NCBI GenBank assembly: GCA_018398575.1 | Contig: JAGTXZ010000019.1 | Coordinates: 744,001 to 808,000 of the forward strand | DNA: 64,000 nucleotides | Reading direction: 5' to 3' | From: Ampelomyces quisqualis | Taxonomy: Eukaryota > Ascomycota > Dothideomycetes > Pleosporales > Phaeosphaeriaceae | Shown: positions 55,272 through 64,000 of the stretch, one piece after another | Position numbering within the stretch: the stretch's first letter is position 1 | Layout of the letters: each line of letters opens with the position of its first letter | Notes under the pieces: generated by a model | The model's input: only the letters and a program-made list of their open reading frames with translations | What the model was told of the DNA's origin: nothing | The model's database searches: none | Program-made: the position numbers and the translations under genes

Positions 55272-57495
55272 CGTGCAATGTACGGGCGGCTTGGAAGTGC
55301 TGGAATACGGTGTTGAGCGTGCTACTGTCGTTAGATGCAAAGGGACCTGGGCCGCCGCCTCTCAGCCACATTCGCGCGTGCGTGGGCAGCAGTCGCACAT
55401 GTCCAAAGGGAGCGGTGTCATTGGCTGGGAGGCGCCAAGCAGACAAGCGGAGAGGAGGAGCCCTCCGCCAGGAAGACAGCCTTCTTTCATCGCGCACAAG
55501 CAAATTTGGAAGAGTGAACAGAGAGAGCCTGGTGCTTGGTGCATCGAATGCTCCGACTGCTGGAAACGCGGTAGTCGCCCGGCGCTATCGGCCTTGGCAC
55601 TGCCTTGGCCAGGCTTGCGGGGTGTGGTTGCTGGTGCGCTTTTGGGCCAATCACGGCCCCGCATTCACCACGTTCTGCCCAACCTCCATCTTATTCGAAC
55701 GACATGTCCTCAGCGACCGCGAACAGCCCACGGAACCACGCCTCCATTAGGCTCGACTTTCACCGGGCAACACCCCACGCATGCAGGTAGCGCGTCCACA
55801 GTGTTCTGGCTCCCAGCGATATTGCTCTTGCGCTGACCAACACGAGCACTCTCGTCCGACACCAGATGAGCGCGAAGGGGGCGACGACAGCATGTAAGAT
55901 GTAAGGAAGCGAAGGCATATCTGAGCTGGACCCGTCGACGCCGGTGCTCGATTCGCTGTAATGCTGCCCCATGTGCATGGTTCTGGTCCCGAGGTATCCA
56001 TGGTCAGCCAACAGCACCACTTGAACCGACAGCATGGTAGTCTACTTGCAAACCTCGACTAGTGAGTTGCAAACCTCGACTAGTGAGGGGCATGGCAGCA
56101 TCAGCCCGTGCGCCTTTGTGCAGTCCCCATGCGACCCTCGTTCAGAATTGCAGATTCATCAACCCAGCCACCGGTCCCATGTGGACGCTACTCCTTCGTC
56201 TGTCCCCACCTGCATGGGTCGCCAATTGGGATCCCTTTGCCTCAAACGAAACTCCTTACCTGGCACATGTCAAGCCAAGGAAGTGAGGTAGATCGCATTT
56301 CCGACACTGGGTCTCGATGGATGCACAAGAAGGCCGAGTGGGCCCCGGGACTTGCGCTTTAGCTCTGCGTCTTGACCTTGCCGGTCTACATACACACCTG
56401 AAGCCGACGCCCACACCATGCCTCCCTTGTTACGACTCCCACACTAATACTCGTGAACCTATCAACTATTTACTCAAATCTGTGATTTCCGAAGTCAAAG
56501 CAAATCATCAACACCAGCGTACTTCCAAACTGGAATGTCTCCAACTACTTTGGCCCACCAAGGCGGTGCCGAATTCCGTGTCCAATCAACATACTTGACT
56601 ACCAACTCAAGCATAAACTCTCCGGCTTGGAAGATTTGCATATTAAGAGTTTTGTTGGTGCTTGGGTGTAGGGCGGGTAAGATGTCGTGAGTGATTTGGT
56701 ACGACGGGATCAGTGAATTGATGGGCTTGGCTCAGGGAAATGGTACAAAGAAGCTACTAGTAAACATATGCCCAGCTCTGTCCCGCCAGCAGCGGTGCAC
56801 TGGTGGCCTCGCGCTGTTGGCCTCAGGAGGGAGTATCACGTGAGACGGAAGGCAGACGAAGTTGATGCTTGATTAGTAGCGATTGTACGGGGTAGGCTCA
56901 GTTTTCATTTTCCGTTTCTTTATATCTGAAATCGCCGTTGCATACCCTTGCCTGATGTTTCGTGTCACGTGACCTGTTGCTTCACACCCACACCCACACC
57001 CACACTCAATCTTTCTACTCCACACACTCCTATCACACTTCACCTCACAATATAGCTCTATCATCTCGCTGCTTAGTACTCGCTCGGCAAATCTGCCTTT
57101 GCAAGCACTAGCGTCTACCTCCCCACGACATCCCGCTGGGCGCAAGCAGCCTTTGTATTTTTTCCCTTCAGATACAGCAAGTCGGCGAAGCAAGGGGTGC
57201 AATGCTTGGCGGGCGCAGATTTATTCATGACATAGCGGCCTTGGGATATGTCCAGCGACGTAAGAAATAAGAAAGAAGGTGGAGAAGAGGCCCAGAGGGA
57301 CCTTGATTGTTTGTGAATGCAGATTTTCCCCAGGACGGTATCAAAGTGTAGTAGTTGTGAGTAGTTGAATTTATTCTGCTGAGAGGTGTAACAGAATGCT
57401 GACAGGCGTGTTTGGTCGTTGAGTTGAGTTTGTGTAGCACAACACGTCTTCTTTCATCTATATATCATCGCTCATGTCCAAGCTATGTGCCTGTA
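55272..57495. other. Intergenic, small repeats only
   Basis: No gene supported over about 2.2 kb. It holds a perfect 21-bp tandem duplication (ttgcaaacctcgactagtga plus g) at 56046-56066 and 56067-56087, and a short CACACC repeat at 56983-57005 next to a TCACGTGA motif. Confidence 0.45.
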
Positions 57496-58071
57496 CTATC
57501 CCATATCTCCTCGCCCTACTTCTCCTGGTCCTAGTCGTGAATCTAGCAAACATTTGTGCCGCACTCGTTTTGCGCTTTTCAGGAACCACGCGGCCTCGAA
57601 CTTGTACCACATTGCAGGAGTGATGACGTTCTTACTCTTGTCGTTTGTATCGTGGCCTTTTAGGTTCCAGTTCGAGTCGTCTTGGAGGCCTGTAATGAGT
57701 GAGTATGAGTCTGTATTCGTTCGCCAAGTACAGAATGTCTTACGAGATATGTGCATACCTGAGGGACCGCGAGGGCGAGCGAAAGAGTCGCGAGCTTCTG
57801 TTGCGGCTTTCTCCCTTTGGCGCAGGAAGTTTTTGGTGGCAGCATTGGTGGGAGCGGCTTCTTGTTGCTCGTTGGAAGATTTCTTCGGCACTTCGTCGTG
57901 CCTGTCGTTCTGCTTCTCTGTGGGTTCCTGCTGGCTGGGATCCAACGTCATGGTAGCTGAGGCAGCTGCAAGGTCGGTAGTAGATGATACAGGAAGTCTC
58001 GCGATCTTATAATGGCCTGAGATAGGGAGCTTCTGGTGTGATTCCTCGACTGTAAGGGGAGGTTGGTACAT
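57496..58071 (-). CDS. Small hypothetical protein
   Basis: Two-exon model with an in-frame 69-nt intron (57690-57758), giving 168 aa from MYQPPLTVEESHQKLP; a start at a downstream Met (MTLDPSQQEPTEKQ) is also possible. The N-terminal half is charged and low-complexity (EPTEKQNDRHDEVPKKSSNE, TKNFLRQREKAATEARDSFA). The second exon reads LQDDSNWNLKGHDTNDKSKN then VITPAMWYKFEAAWFLKSAK, which looks folded. No family is recognised and no TM or signal is evident. Confidence 0.5.
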   Translation of the reverse strand: MYQPPLTVEESHQKLPISGHYKIARLPVSSTTDLAAASATMTLDPSQQEPTEKQNDRHDEVPKKSSNEQQEAAPTNAATKNFLRQREKAATEARDSFARPRGPSGMHISRKTFCTWRTNTDSYSLITGLQDDSNWNLKGHDTNDKSKNVITPAMWYKFEAAWFLKSAKRVRHKCLLDSRLGPGEVGRGDMG

Positions 58072-58149
58072 TATAATTTATAAAGCCGTACACGTTTGCT
58101 AGTTGCATAACGAACAAAGCGGCAAGGAATTGCTGCAAACACTCAATCC

Positions 58150-58590
58150 ATGCGTTTAGGTAACTGACAACATAGCATGTTTCGGGAAGCTGGAGTCCAC
58201 GAATCTGGGAATGTCATCGTCCTGGGTGTTCGCGGGAGCCGTGTCTTTTGCTTTCTTCTTGCGCTTTTCGGGCTTCATAGAGCTGGTCTTAATGCCATTT
58301 ACTTCGCTTTTATTGGCATGACGCAACTACGGTGCAAGAAATAAGCACTCACGTCTGTAATTGCTGTTTTGTGCAGGCTGAATCTTGATTTTAGTCCTCA
58401 TACAACTTTTTGATTGCCGCTTTGCCGTATACTGTGGATGATCGGACAGATAGGTTGGTACAGTTGTACGGATCTGAGAAAGAGCAGTGAATGAAAATGA
58501 GACGGCAGCCTTCGTCACACCTAGTCGACCACGGGCGAGATCGCGAACACGTATCGCAGAATCAAAGATTTGCTTGCGACGTAGTCCCAT
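58150..58590 (-). other. Possible small gene, model unresolved
   Basis: The minus strand shows MGLRRKQIFDSAIRVRDLAR from 58590 with a possible donor after CTAG. Near 58350-58155 a Lys-rich piece (SSMKPEKRKKKAKDTAP, then DDDIPRFVDSSFPK) follows an acceptor-like site. The pieces look coding but I could not join them in one frame. It could be a gene with short introns or a relic. Confidence 0.3.
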
Positions 58591-58599
58591 GAGCTGTGA

Positions 58600-60072
58600 A
58601 AGCAACTAGCGCGGGTAAGGAAAAGACGCACAAAAGCTGGCGGAGCAACGATGCGCACCCGCTGGCGGGCAAGCGAATGCACAGGACACACTCATGACCA
58701 AAAGGTTTGAGAGGAAAATTTGGACCCAAATATGAGCAAATTCACTGGATAGAGTGTGTCAAAGTCAAATCACGTGACGCGGGTGTGATTGCGCCTGGGG
58801 GAGCCTTCGTCCTGGTCGTTCGATGGTGATCTTCAGCTCTATTTACTTTGTAACCATGGAATGCGCTCAGGAATAAGCTACATCCCTTCCCCATGTTTTT
58901 ACATGCAGGGCCTAGGGACCCTGATAGATTGATGGCATTCTAGCAAAACTTCAGCCAATGGCCATCGACGAAAGCCATAACATGTACAAAGCCTGTAGCA
59001 TACACGAGTCACACTGTCCAGAGGTTAGCTGGCTAGGTAATGTGCCAGCACAACGACGACGAACACTACATGCGTGTGGGCGTGTCGCGTGATGTACTTA
59101 TGACCTTAAGAATTTTATCTGTTCGAGCCAGTGGCCAGTGAAAGCCATACCGCGAGAATAGTCCTCGTTCGATCATGGCCTGCGCTTGCACTCGTGCACT
59201 GTAGTCTGTGTCGTGTTAGCGATTTTTGCCGTGGCAGAGACCAACAAAGGACAGCTAACATTCTGCGGCGCTCCGGTATCTCTCAACACGAGTACCAACG
59301 TGAGGAACGATCATCATCTTCACAAGAACAACATATAGCAAGGACTAGTTGTCGACGGCGTAGCGGACATTTTGGATGGTTGAGCTGTTCGATCGCAAGC
59401 GGGGCGATTACTCTCATGTAATGAATTAGCTGACAGTTTAGTGGCAAATCACTAGATCACCCGGTAATATTGAATCACTCGTCTAAGACGTGCCATGTAC
59501 GAAGATTGTTGGTATAATCGCTGCTGTACTTCTGCAAGACATGTTCTACGTCTGCAGCTGCGCCGATGAAAGATCCTTGGGACTACATCGCCGAATTTCC
59601 CAATGCCATTGCCACTGAGTTCACTGCGCGACCAAAACTCGCGTTCGCTCTTGTCTTCGAACCCAGCGTTATGCCGAATTATGCGCTCACACCCAGTGAT
59701 ACACGCCAGCACATCAAGGAGTTCTGGTATCGTAACGTCCCACTAGCATCGAAAGCATCGACTTGCCAAACGTAGTCATGTATCTAGACGGTGGCACAGG
59801 TGGCTGGACGGGTCGCTTAATGCAGGGTACTACTTGCCTACCAAGGTGGGTTTTCATCAAGATGAGGCGATTGACATCCCATGCGCGACCGAGCTCGGAG
59901 CTCGGCAGCAGTTTTGTCCTCTTTCACCTGCAGTTGACGTCATGTCAGTACTGCCGGTCTATTGCCTTGGCACGTTTCCTGCTGACTAAAAATGGTTCGT
60001 TTGCACCGGCAAGCTGCCACTCACTTTTGTATCATCTCGACACTCTTGTTGGCTACACCAGGCACAGAACGA
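58600..60072. other. Intergenic, no confident gene
   Basis: About 1.5 kb. A plus-strand frame near 59566-59775 (MKDPWDYIAEFPNAIATEFT) is not recognised and has no clear continuation. Confidence 0.4.
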
Positions 60073-61285
60073 ATGGCGCTTATCAGTAAGCCCAGTACAA
60101 GCTTGGGGCTCGCGCTCGATGTGCTCTTCGAGTGAGTTTCTCAATCTCTTTCAAAGAAAGAAGCTAATTTGAGTCGTTAGTCTAGCGAGACGTCGTGCTT
60201 CGAGTCAACAAAGGTAGGTGGCAAGCGGAAGCAGGCGGCCATAATCTAACATTCTCAGCTCTGAACAGGTCATCAACCAGCTGACTAGTGGGCTTCCGGA
60301 GGTGAAGCAGCACAAGCAGTTCGTTCGTTCTATCGAGGCGTAAGTACATTTACTGCAGGATACAGATCATAGCTGACATTTCTGAGCTCCATCTTCAACT
60401 TGGCAGACACATATGCTAGAGCTTGGCAACTGGGGTTCGCACAGAACATCCTTCAGTATCTCCCTCGAGAACTCAGGGATATGGTATACAAAGAACTTAT
60501 ATTGCTCCAACACCCCGACGAGAACCAGGAAATTACCCACCAACATGTCGACGAGCACCACCCTTCCGCTCTTGATACCGCACGTGACTTCAGAATTGTA
60601 GGCTATCCACACTGGTTCGACCTAAGCTTCATGGGTACCCGGTTCCTCACAGAACTATCTGCCAAATTCTATTTCGACACGAAGTTCACCCTTCAACACC
60701 CGATGGAACTCAATGATTTCCTCAACACAGACCGGTTCGGAACCTCGTGCAAGCCACATGAACACGTTCGTTTCCTGACTGTCGATATTTCGATCGATCT
60801 TTGGAATTCCCGATCTGGGTCGGTGAACGAATGGTCATCGCCAAAATTTGGAATCCCACTGAAGCGCCATTTCGAAGCAGCTCTGAGAGGTCTGGAGCTG
60901 TTGAAAGTTCTTGCGGAAAACAGATTCCAGTCAACGATCCTCCTTCGCGTTGATTGTATCCAGACCAACCACGGTGCTAAATTCGCTGAGGTCCTAGGAA
61001 ATCTGGTGTACGACCTGAGGCAGACGGGCTGCGTCCTTCATATTGAGGACAAATACCGTCATGGGCAGAAGGCATTTCAGTTCGATTACTCCATGACTAA
61101 GAATATCTGGAAGAAGGCTATCCGTGAGAAAAGTGCTTTCGTAAGTTAGGGTGACCAACGAACGAAATGATGTCATACTGACTTTACTACAGATTGCTGA
61201 TGATCCCGATACTTCTGCTGCGGTGAAGAAGTCATCCCATCGCAACTGGCGCAATACCCTGGAACGAGGCAGTGCCCTACTTTGA
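60073..61285 (+). CDS. Uncharacterised protein C (tandem paralogue of D)
   Basis: Five exons, 60073-60131, 60181-60213, 60259-60339, 60387-61140 and 61193-61285, total 1020 nt (339 aa) with consistent phases. Start MALISKPSTSLGLALDVLFE. Exon 2 is a 33-nt micro-exon. The core begins LADTYARAWQLGFAQNILQY then LPRELRDMVYKELILLQ, then FDLSFMGTRFLTELSAKFYF, LNTDRFGTSCKPHEHVRFLT, PLKRHFEAALRGLELLKVL, KFAEVLGNLVYDLRQTGC and REKSAFIADDPD. D shows the same order. No catalytic motif, TM or signal peptide. The LPRELRDMVY segment is frequent in large fungal families of unknown function; some of its relatives are annotated as F-box-like. Role unknown. Confidence 0.8.
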
Positions 61286-61818
61286 TAGGATGAGTGAGCT
61301 TTTCACAACAACAGGACTTGTGAGCGGTTATTTCAAAGACCTGCGATGGGGTTCGGGTTAGGCAGACTTGTGGGAAAGGCATGTGGTCTCAAAATCCTAC
61401 AGGCTAGAGATTACAGCATATGTACCACCAGATTGAGGACGAGCGACGTACATCAACGCCTTCGGTAGCCTGCTTCAATGAGTCATCTGATCTGAAAAGC
61501 GGACTTGAAATTTGACTTTGAGCACGTAATGATGAGCCATACTTCAGATATCAGTCCACTGGCATTAAATTACGTAGATCTAGTCTATTGACCTACGTGT
61601 AGAGCGACTGCGCGCGGCCATCAAGCGCGGGATGCTCGGCCTTGCCTTCTCTCTCACCTTCACCTAGTGTCCCGGCTAACAGTCTGCCTTCCCATCTCAG
61701 GTTCATCAGTCACCTTCACCTTGGCTCGGATAACAGCGAATTTAGCCTTAGCCCCGTCACCTTTCCTCCCACTTTTTCTTCATCTCACCAACATTCGAGA
61801 CCACAACAACGAGACAGT
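61286..61818. other. Spacer between tandem paralogues C and D
   Basis: About 530 bp, with no gene seen. The right part is C/T-rich (61640-61800) and is probably the D promoter and leader. Confidence 0.4.
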
Positions 61819-63063
61819 ATGGCAGACGCGTCGCGACACCAGTTAGGCGATGAAGATGCGAAGGCATTCCTCCAAATTGTCGTCGAGTACGTTCTGAATC
61901 CGCTCCAGTGACGTCTTACTAATTCCCCCTACTAGATTGAATGCGCAACATCAAAAGCTGTTGGCTAGGTGCGTTGTCGTAGAAGACGATGCAACGCGCT
62001 GTGCTGATTAAGATAGGGCTGCCTCGCTCTCTTCTGACGACCCCAGATCCCATGCGGCACTCGAACGAAAGCGTCTGGACGAATACGCTACATGTACAGA
62101 ATAGTATGACACTTGCTTGTGAATTAAAAAGTGGCAAAGCTAATCTCTGCAGTGCCATGGATGAATCGATAGACCTGTACTCTCGCGCGATCAATGCCAA
62201 CTTCGCCTCTCACATCCTGCGGATTCTCCCACGAGAGATCCGAGACATGATATATCACCAGCTGGTGAATTCTGAGCGCCTGGTGTATGAGCCTTCCGGC
62301 AGGAAGCGCATGGAAGATGTCATCGTGTCAATCCGTGCAGGCAAACCCTTCGAGAGCCGCAAAACATACCTTGCGCCGCTTCGCACAGTTGAGAGCTTTC
62401 CTCATTTCTATAACCATGCATATATGGGGGTTGAATTCACGAGTGAGCTTTTCGAGACGGCCTATAGGTATCACACATTCGCCTTTGACCATCAAGCCGA
62501 AGTACCGGCATTCCTTTCCAACTGCATGTTTGGCACCGGTCTCAACCCGGCTGCTCACGTCACCTCCCTCACTATTGGGATTACTCTAAATCGGTTGAGC
62601 GTGTCAGCCATGAGGGAGTTTGAGTGGAACTCGTCCAGGTGGAAATATCCGTTGCGGCGTCACTTCCAGAAGGCAATCAAACCGCTAGATGTGCTCAAAA
62701 AGATCTCACCGAAACGCGGACGCTCAGTCCAGTTGTCGAATCGGTGCGAAGAAAACGACTATAATCAGAAGTTCGAAGAAAAAGACTATAATCAGAAGTT
62801 TGCCGAGGTACTCATGCCACTTATCTATAAGTTGAAGGAGAAAGGCTGGAAAGTCCTTTGCTGGGAACCTAAATTTGAGGGTCCTTGGAAAACCTTAACT
62901 TTCGACAGTTCTCGCGATGCATGGGACGAGAAGATCAAGACGGACAGTGCCTTCGTAAGTCGGGACTATCCGCACAGCTCCAGTGTGAGCGCTAAAAACT
63001 ATACAGGCATCGGATGATCTGGAGGGATGGACGAACTCGAAGTATCGACTTTCGAGGACATAA
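61819..63063 (+). CDS. Uncharacterised protein D (tandem paralogue of C)
   Basis: Exons 61819-61886, 61936-61968, 62017-62093, 62140-62954 and 63007-63063 total 1050 nt (349 aa). Start MADASRHQLGDEDAKAFLQI. As in C, exon 2 is exactly 33 nt and the last intron is phase 0 after a Ser-Ala-Phe triplet; intron 3 differs in phase. The core reads LYSRAINANFASHILRI then LPREIRDMIYHQLVNSE, then HAYMGVEFTSELFETAYRYH, LSNCMFGTGLNPAAHVTSLT, YPLRRHFQKAIKPLDVLKKI and KFAEVLMPLIYKLKEKGW. A 9-residue segment is duplicated at 62747-62800. It lies about 530 bp downstream of C in the same direction. Function unknown. Confidence 0.8.
62747..62800 (+). repeat. 27-bp in-frame tandem duplication inside gene D
   Basis: Two 27-nt copies (62747-62773 and 62774-62800) differ at one base and encode adjacent nine-residue units of the form (C/F)EE(N/K)DYNQK plus F. 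C has a single corresponding segment (NHGAKFAEV). The near identity suggests a recent event. Confidence 0.85.
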
Positions 63064-63493
63064 TGCCCAGCAGAGTGAATTTGACCTTGGGAGTTTTGCG
63101 TGTCATGGAAGGTTATGATCGATGGTCAGACTGCACGACTGATCTCACTTGCTTGTGTACAGCTGCTGCCCTCTTTTCCCGAAGAACAGGGTGATTTGAA
63201 GCTCAGAGCTCGTCTCGGGGGCTCGGTTACCTGTCCTGGGTTCAATGGGGCATTCAAATTTTGAATTTGGGATCATGTATTCGAGCACAGCCGGACATGA
63301 GTGTGAGCAAGAGAGTTCAGCGCATCTTTCGCATGTGCTGTACGGCCACCGCAACCACGCGCCGCTATGCGATAATTGGACTGTTTACCGTCCGCTCCCT
63401 CTTCTTGAAATTCATGTTCAATCCCTCTTGCTTCACAAACCACCTGTCAATGTTAGTTGACACTCTGTATGTCCAAGTCAAATTATGCGAGAA

Positions 63494-64000
63494 TTACCAA
63501 CAGTGCTGCCTTGGATCTTCACTTCTATCCGCAAGCTCTGCATCAAAGCGCATGAGTATCGATGGGACAAGCTTCGTCATCTCAATCCAGCTTAGGTCTA
63601 TTCTGTGTCAGCGTATGTGTGCCAGACTAGCTCGAGCCCAACATACTTCTACCAAGGCACATCCGTGCGCCTGACCCAAAAGCGAAGAAGAAGCGGTCTG
63701 CAATGTTAGTCGCAGAACTTCCAGGGCGTCGTCGTACTTACCGAGCTGTCCTCGATCTCCCTCCAGCCATCTCTCCGGTCGAAACGTTTCGCAGTCATTG
63801 CCAAAGATCTCTTTCTGTCGATGTATAACCCACGGATTCGCGCCTATGATTGTCTACGTTCTTGGTAAGCGTGTATATACAGTACGTAAGAAAAACACTT
63901 ACGCCCCCAGGGAGATATACGCCTTCGATCTCAAAGCCATCCTCGGGTACGACTCTCGGCAAACTCATTCCGACGGCAGGATGCATCCGCAGCGCCTCAT
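63494..64000 (-). CDS. Cytochrome P450, C-terminal part, runs off the window
   Basis: Minus-strand 3' end of a P450 monooxygenase whose 5' part lies beyond 64000. The window edge cuts at EALRMHPAVGMSLPRVVPED, where ExxR is the K-helix motif. After an intron (GT donor just after LPGG) comes NPWVIHRQKEIFGNDCETFR then PERWLEGDRGQLG (PERW motif). After another intron comes DRFFFAFGSGARMCLGR, the heme signature FxxGxRxCxG with the Cys ligand. After a third intron with an AATAG acceptor comes NLSWIEMTKLVPSILMRFDA ending QHCW, with TAA at 63494-63496. The sequence resembles pisatin-demethylase-like CYPs. No stops occur in this part, so it may be functional. Confidence 0.85.

Noticed and set aside
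1..64000. CRISPR arrays, bacterial operons, intact transposons
   Set aside because: No regular repeat-spacer pattern and no transposase or reverse transcriptase motifs were found. Gene structure is eukaryotic throughout.

Overview
The window looks like nuclear DNA of a filamentous ascomycete, most likely a Dothideomycete (Pleosporales-like). Genes are split by 45-70 nt introns with GT..AG borders. The content is typical of Pezizomycotina: MFS transporters, P450s, a HET-domain relic, GH43 and a Baeyer-Villiger monooxygenase. Species and chromosome are not determinable from the sequence alone. I rebuilt exon structures by eye from splice sites and reading-frame continuity. In most multi-exon genes below, the summed exon length is an exact multiple of three, an independent check on the model. 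Protein identities rest on motifs recognised from memory, not on database searches. || Layout. 0-3 kb: many-exon MFS drug/polyamine-type transporter (-). 3-9 kb: poor in intact genes, with relics of a 2-hydroxyacid dehydrogenase, a second MFS carrier and a P450 whose heme-binding motif carries a stop codon, plus one intact membrane protein. 9.8-15.3 kb: conserved core block with a Mam3/CNNM-type protein (-), a shared promoter containing an array of CACGTG sites, branched-chain ketoacid dehydrogenase E1 beta (+) and an Ohr/OsmC peroxidase (+). 15.6-19.2 kb: a decayed head-to-head pair of acyl-CoA carboxylase genes (biotin carboxylase and carboxyltransferase), followed by a palindromic 9-mer cluster and an intact sugar-type MFS transporter. 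22.9-28.3 kb: HET relic, short-chain dehydrogenase and a large HSL-type hydrolase with a long disordered tail. 28.9-32.8 kb: a conserved membrane-anchored protein, then BFR2/AATF and the mitochondrial Fe-S assembly ATPase NUBPL/Ind1 sharing a 153-bp promoter. 33.5-38.3 kb: Baeyer-Villiger monooxygenase with a single-base homopolymer frameshift, and a secreted GH43 arabinanase. 38.8-41.9 kb: tandem pair (A/B) of uncharacterised coiled-coil plus LPxExR proteins, A with a premature stop. 44-50 kb: a C2H2 protein, an unidentified decayed stretch and a DnaJ-domain protein. 50.5-55.2 kb: Fig1 relic and a PHO89-type phosphate transporter. 57-64 kb: a hypothetical protein, a second tandem pair (C/D) of uncharacterised proteins and the 3' end of a P450 running off the window. 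|| Function. The intact genes do not form one biosynthetic cluster. Conserved housekeeping genes alternate with accessory and decayed genes. The parts least explained by known families are the two tandem pairs A/B and C/D, the CACGTG array and the TACTCCGTA cluster in the dead carboxylase locus.
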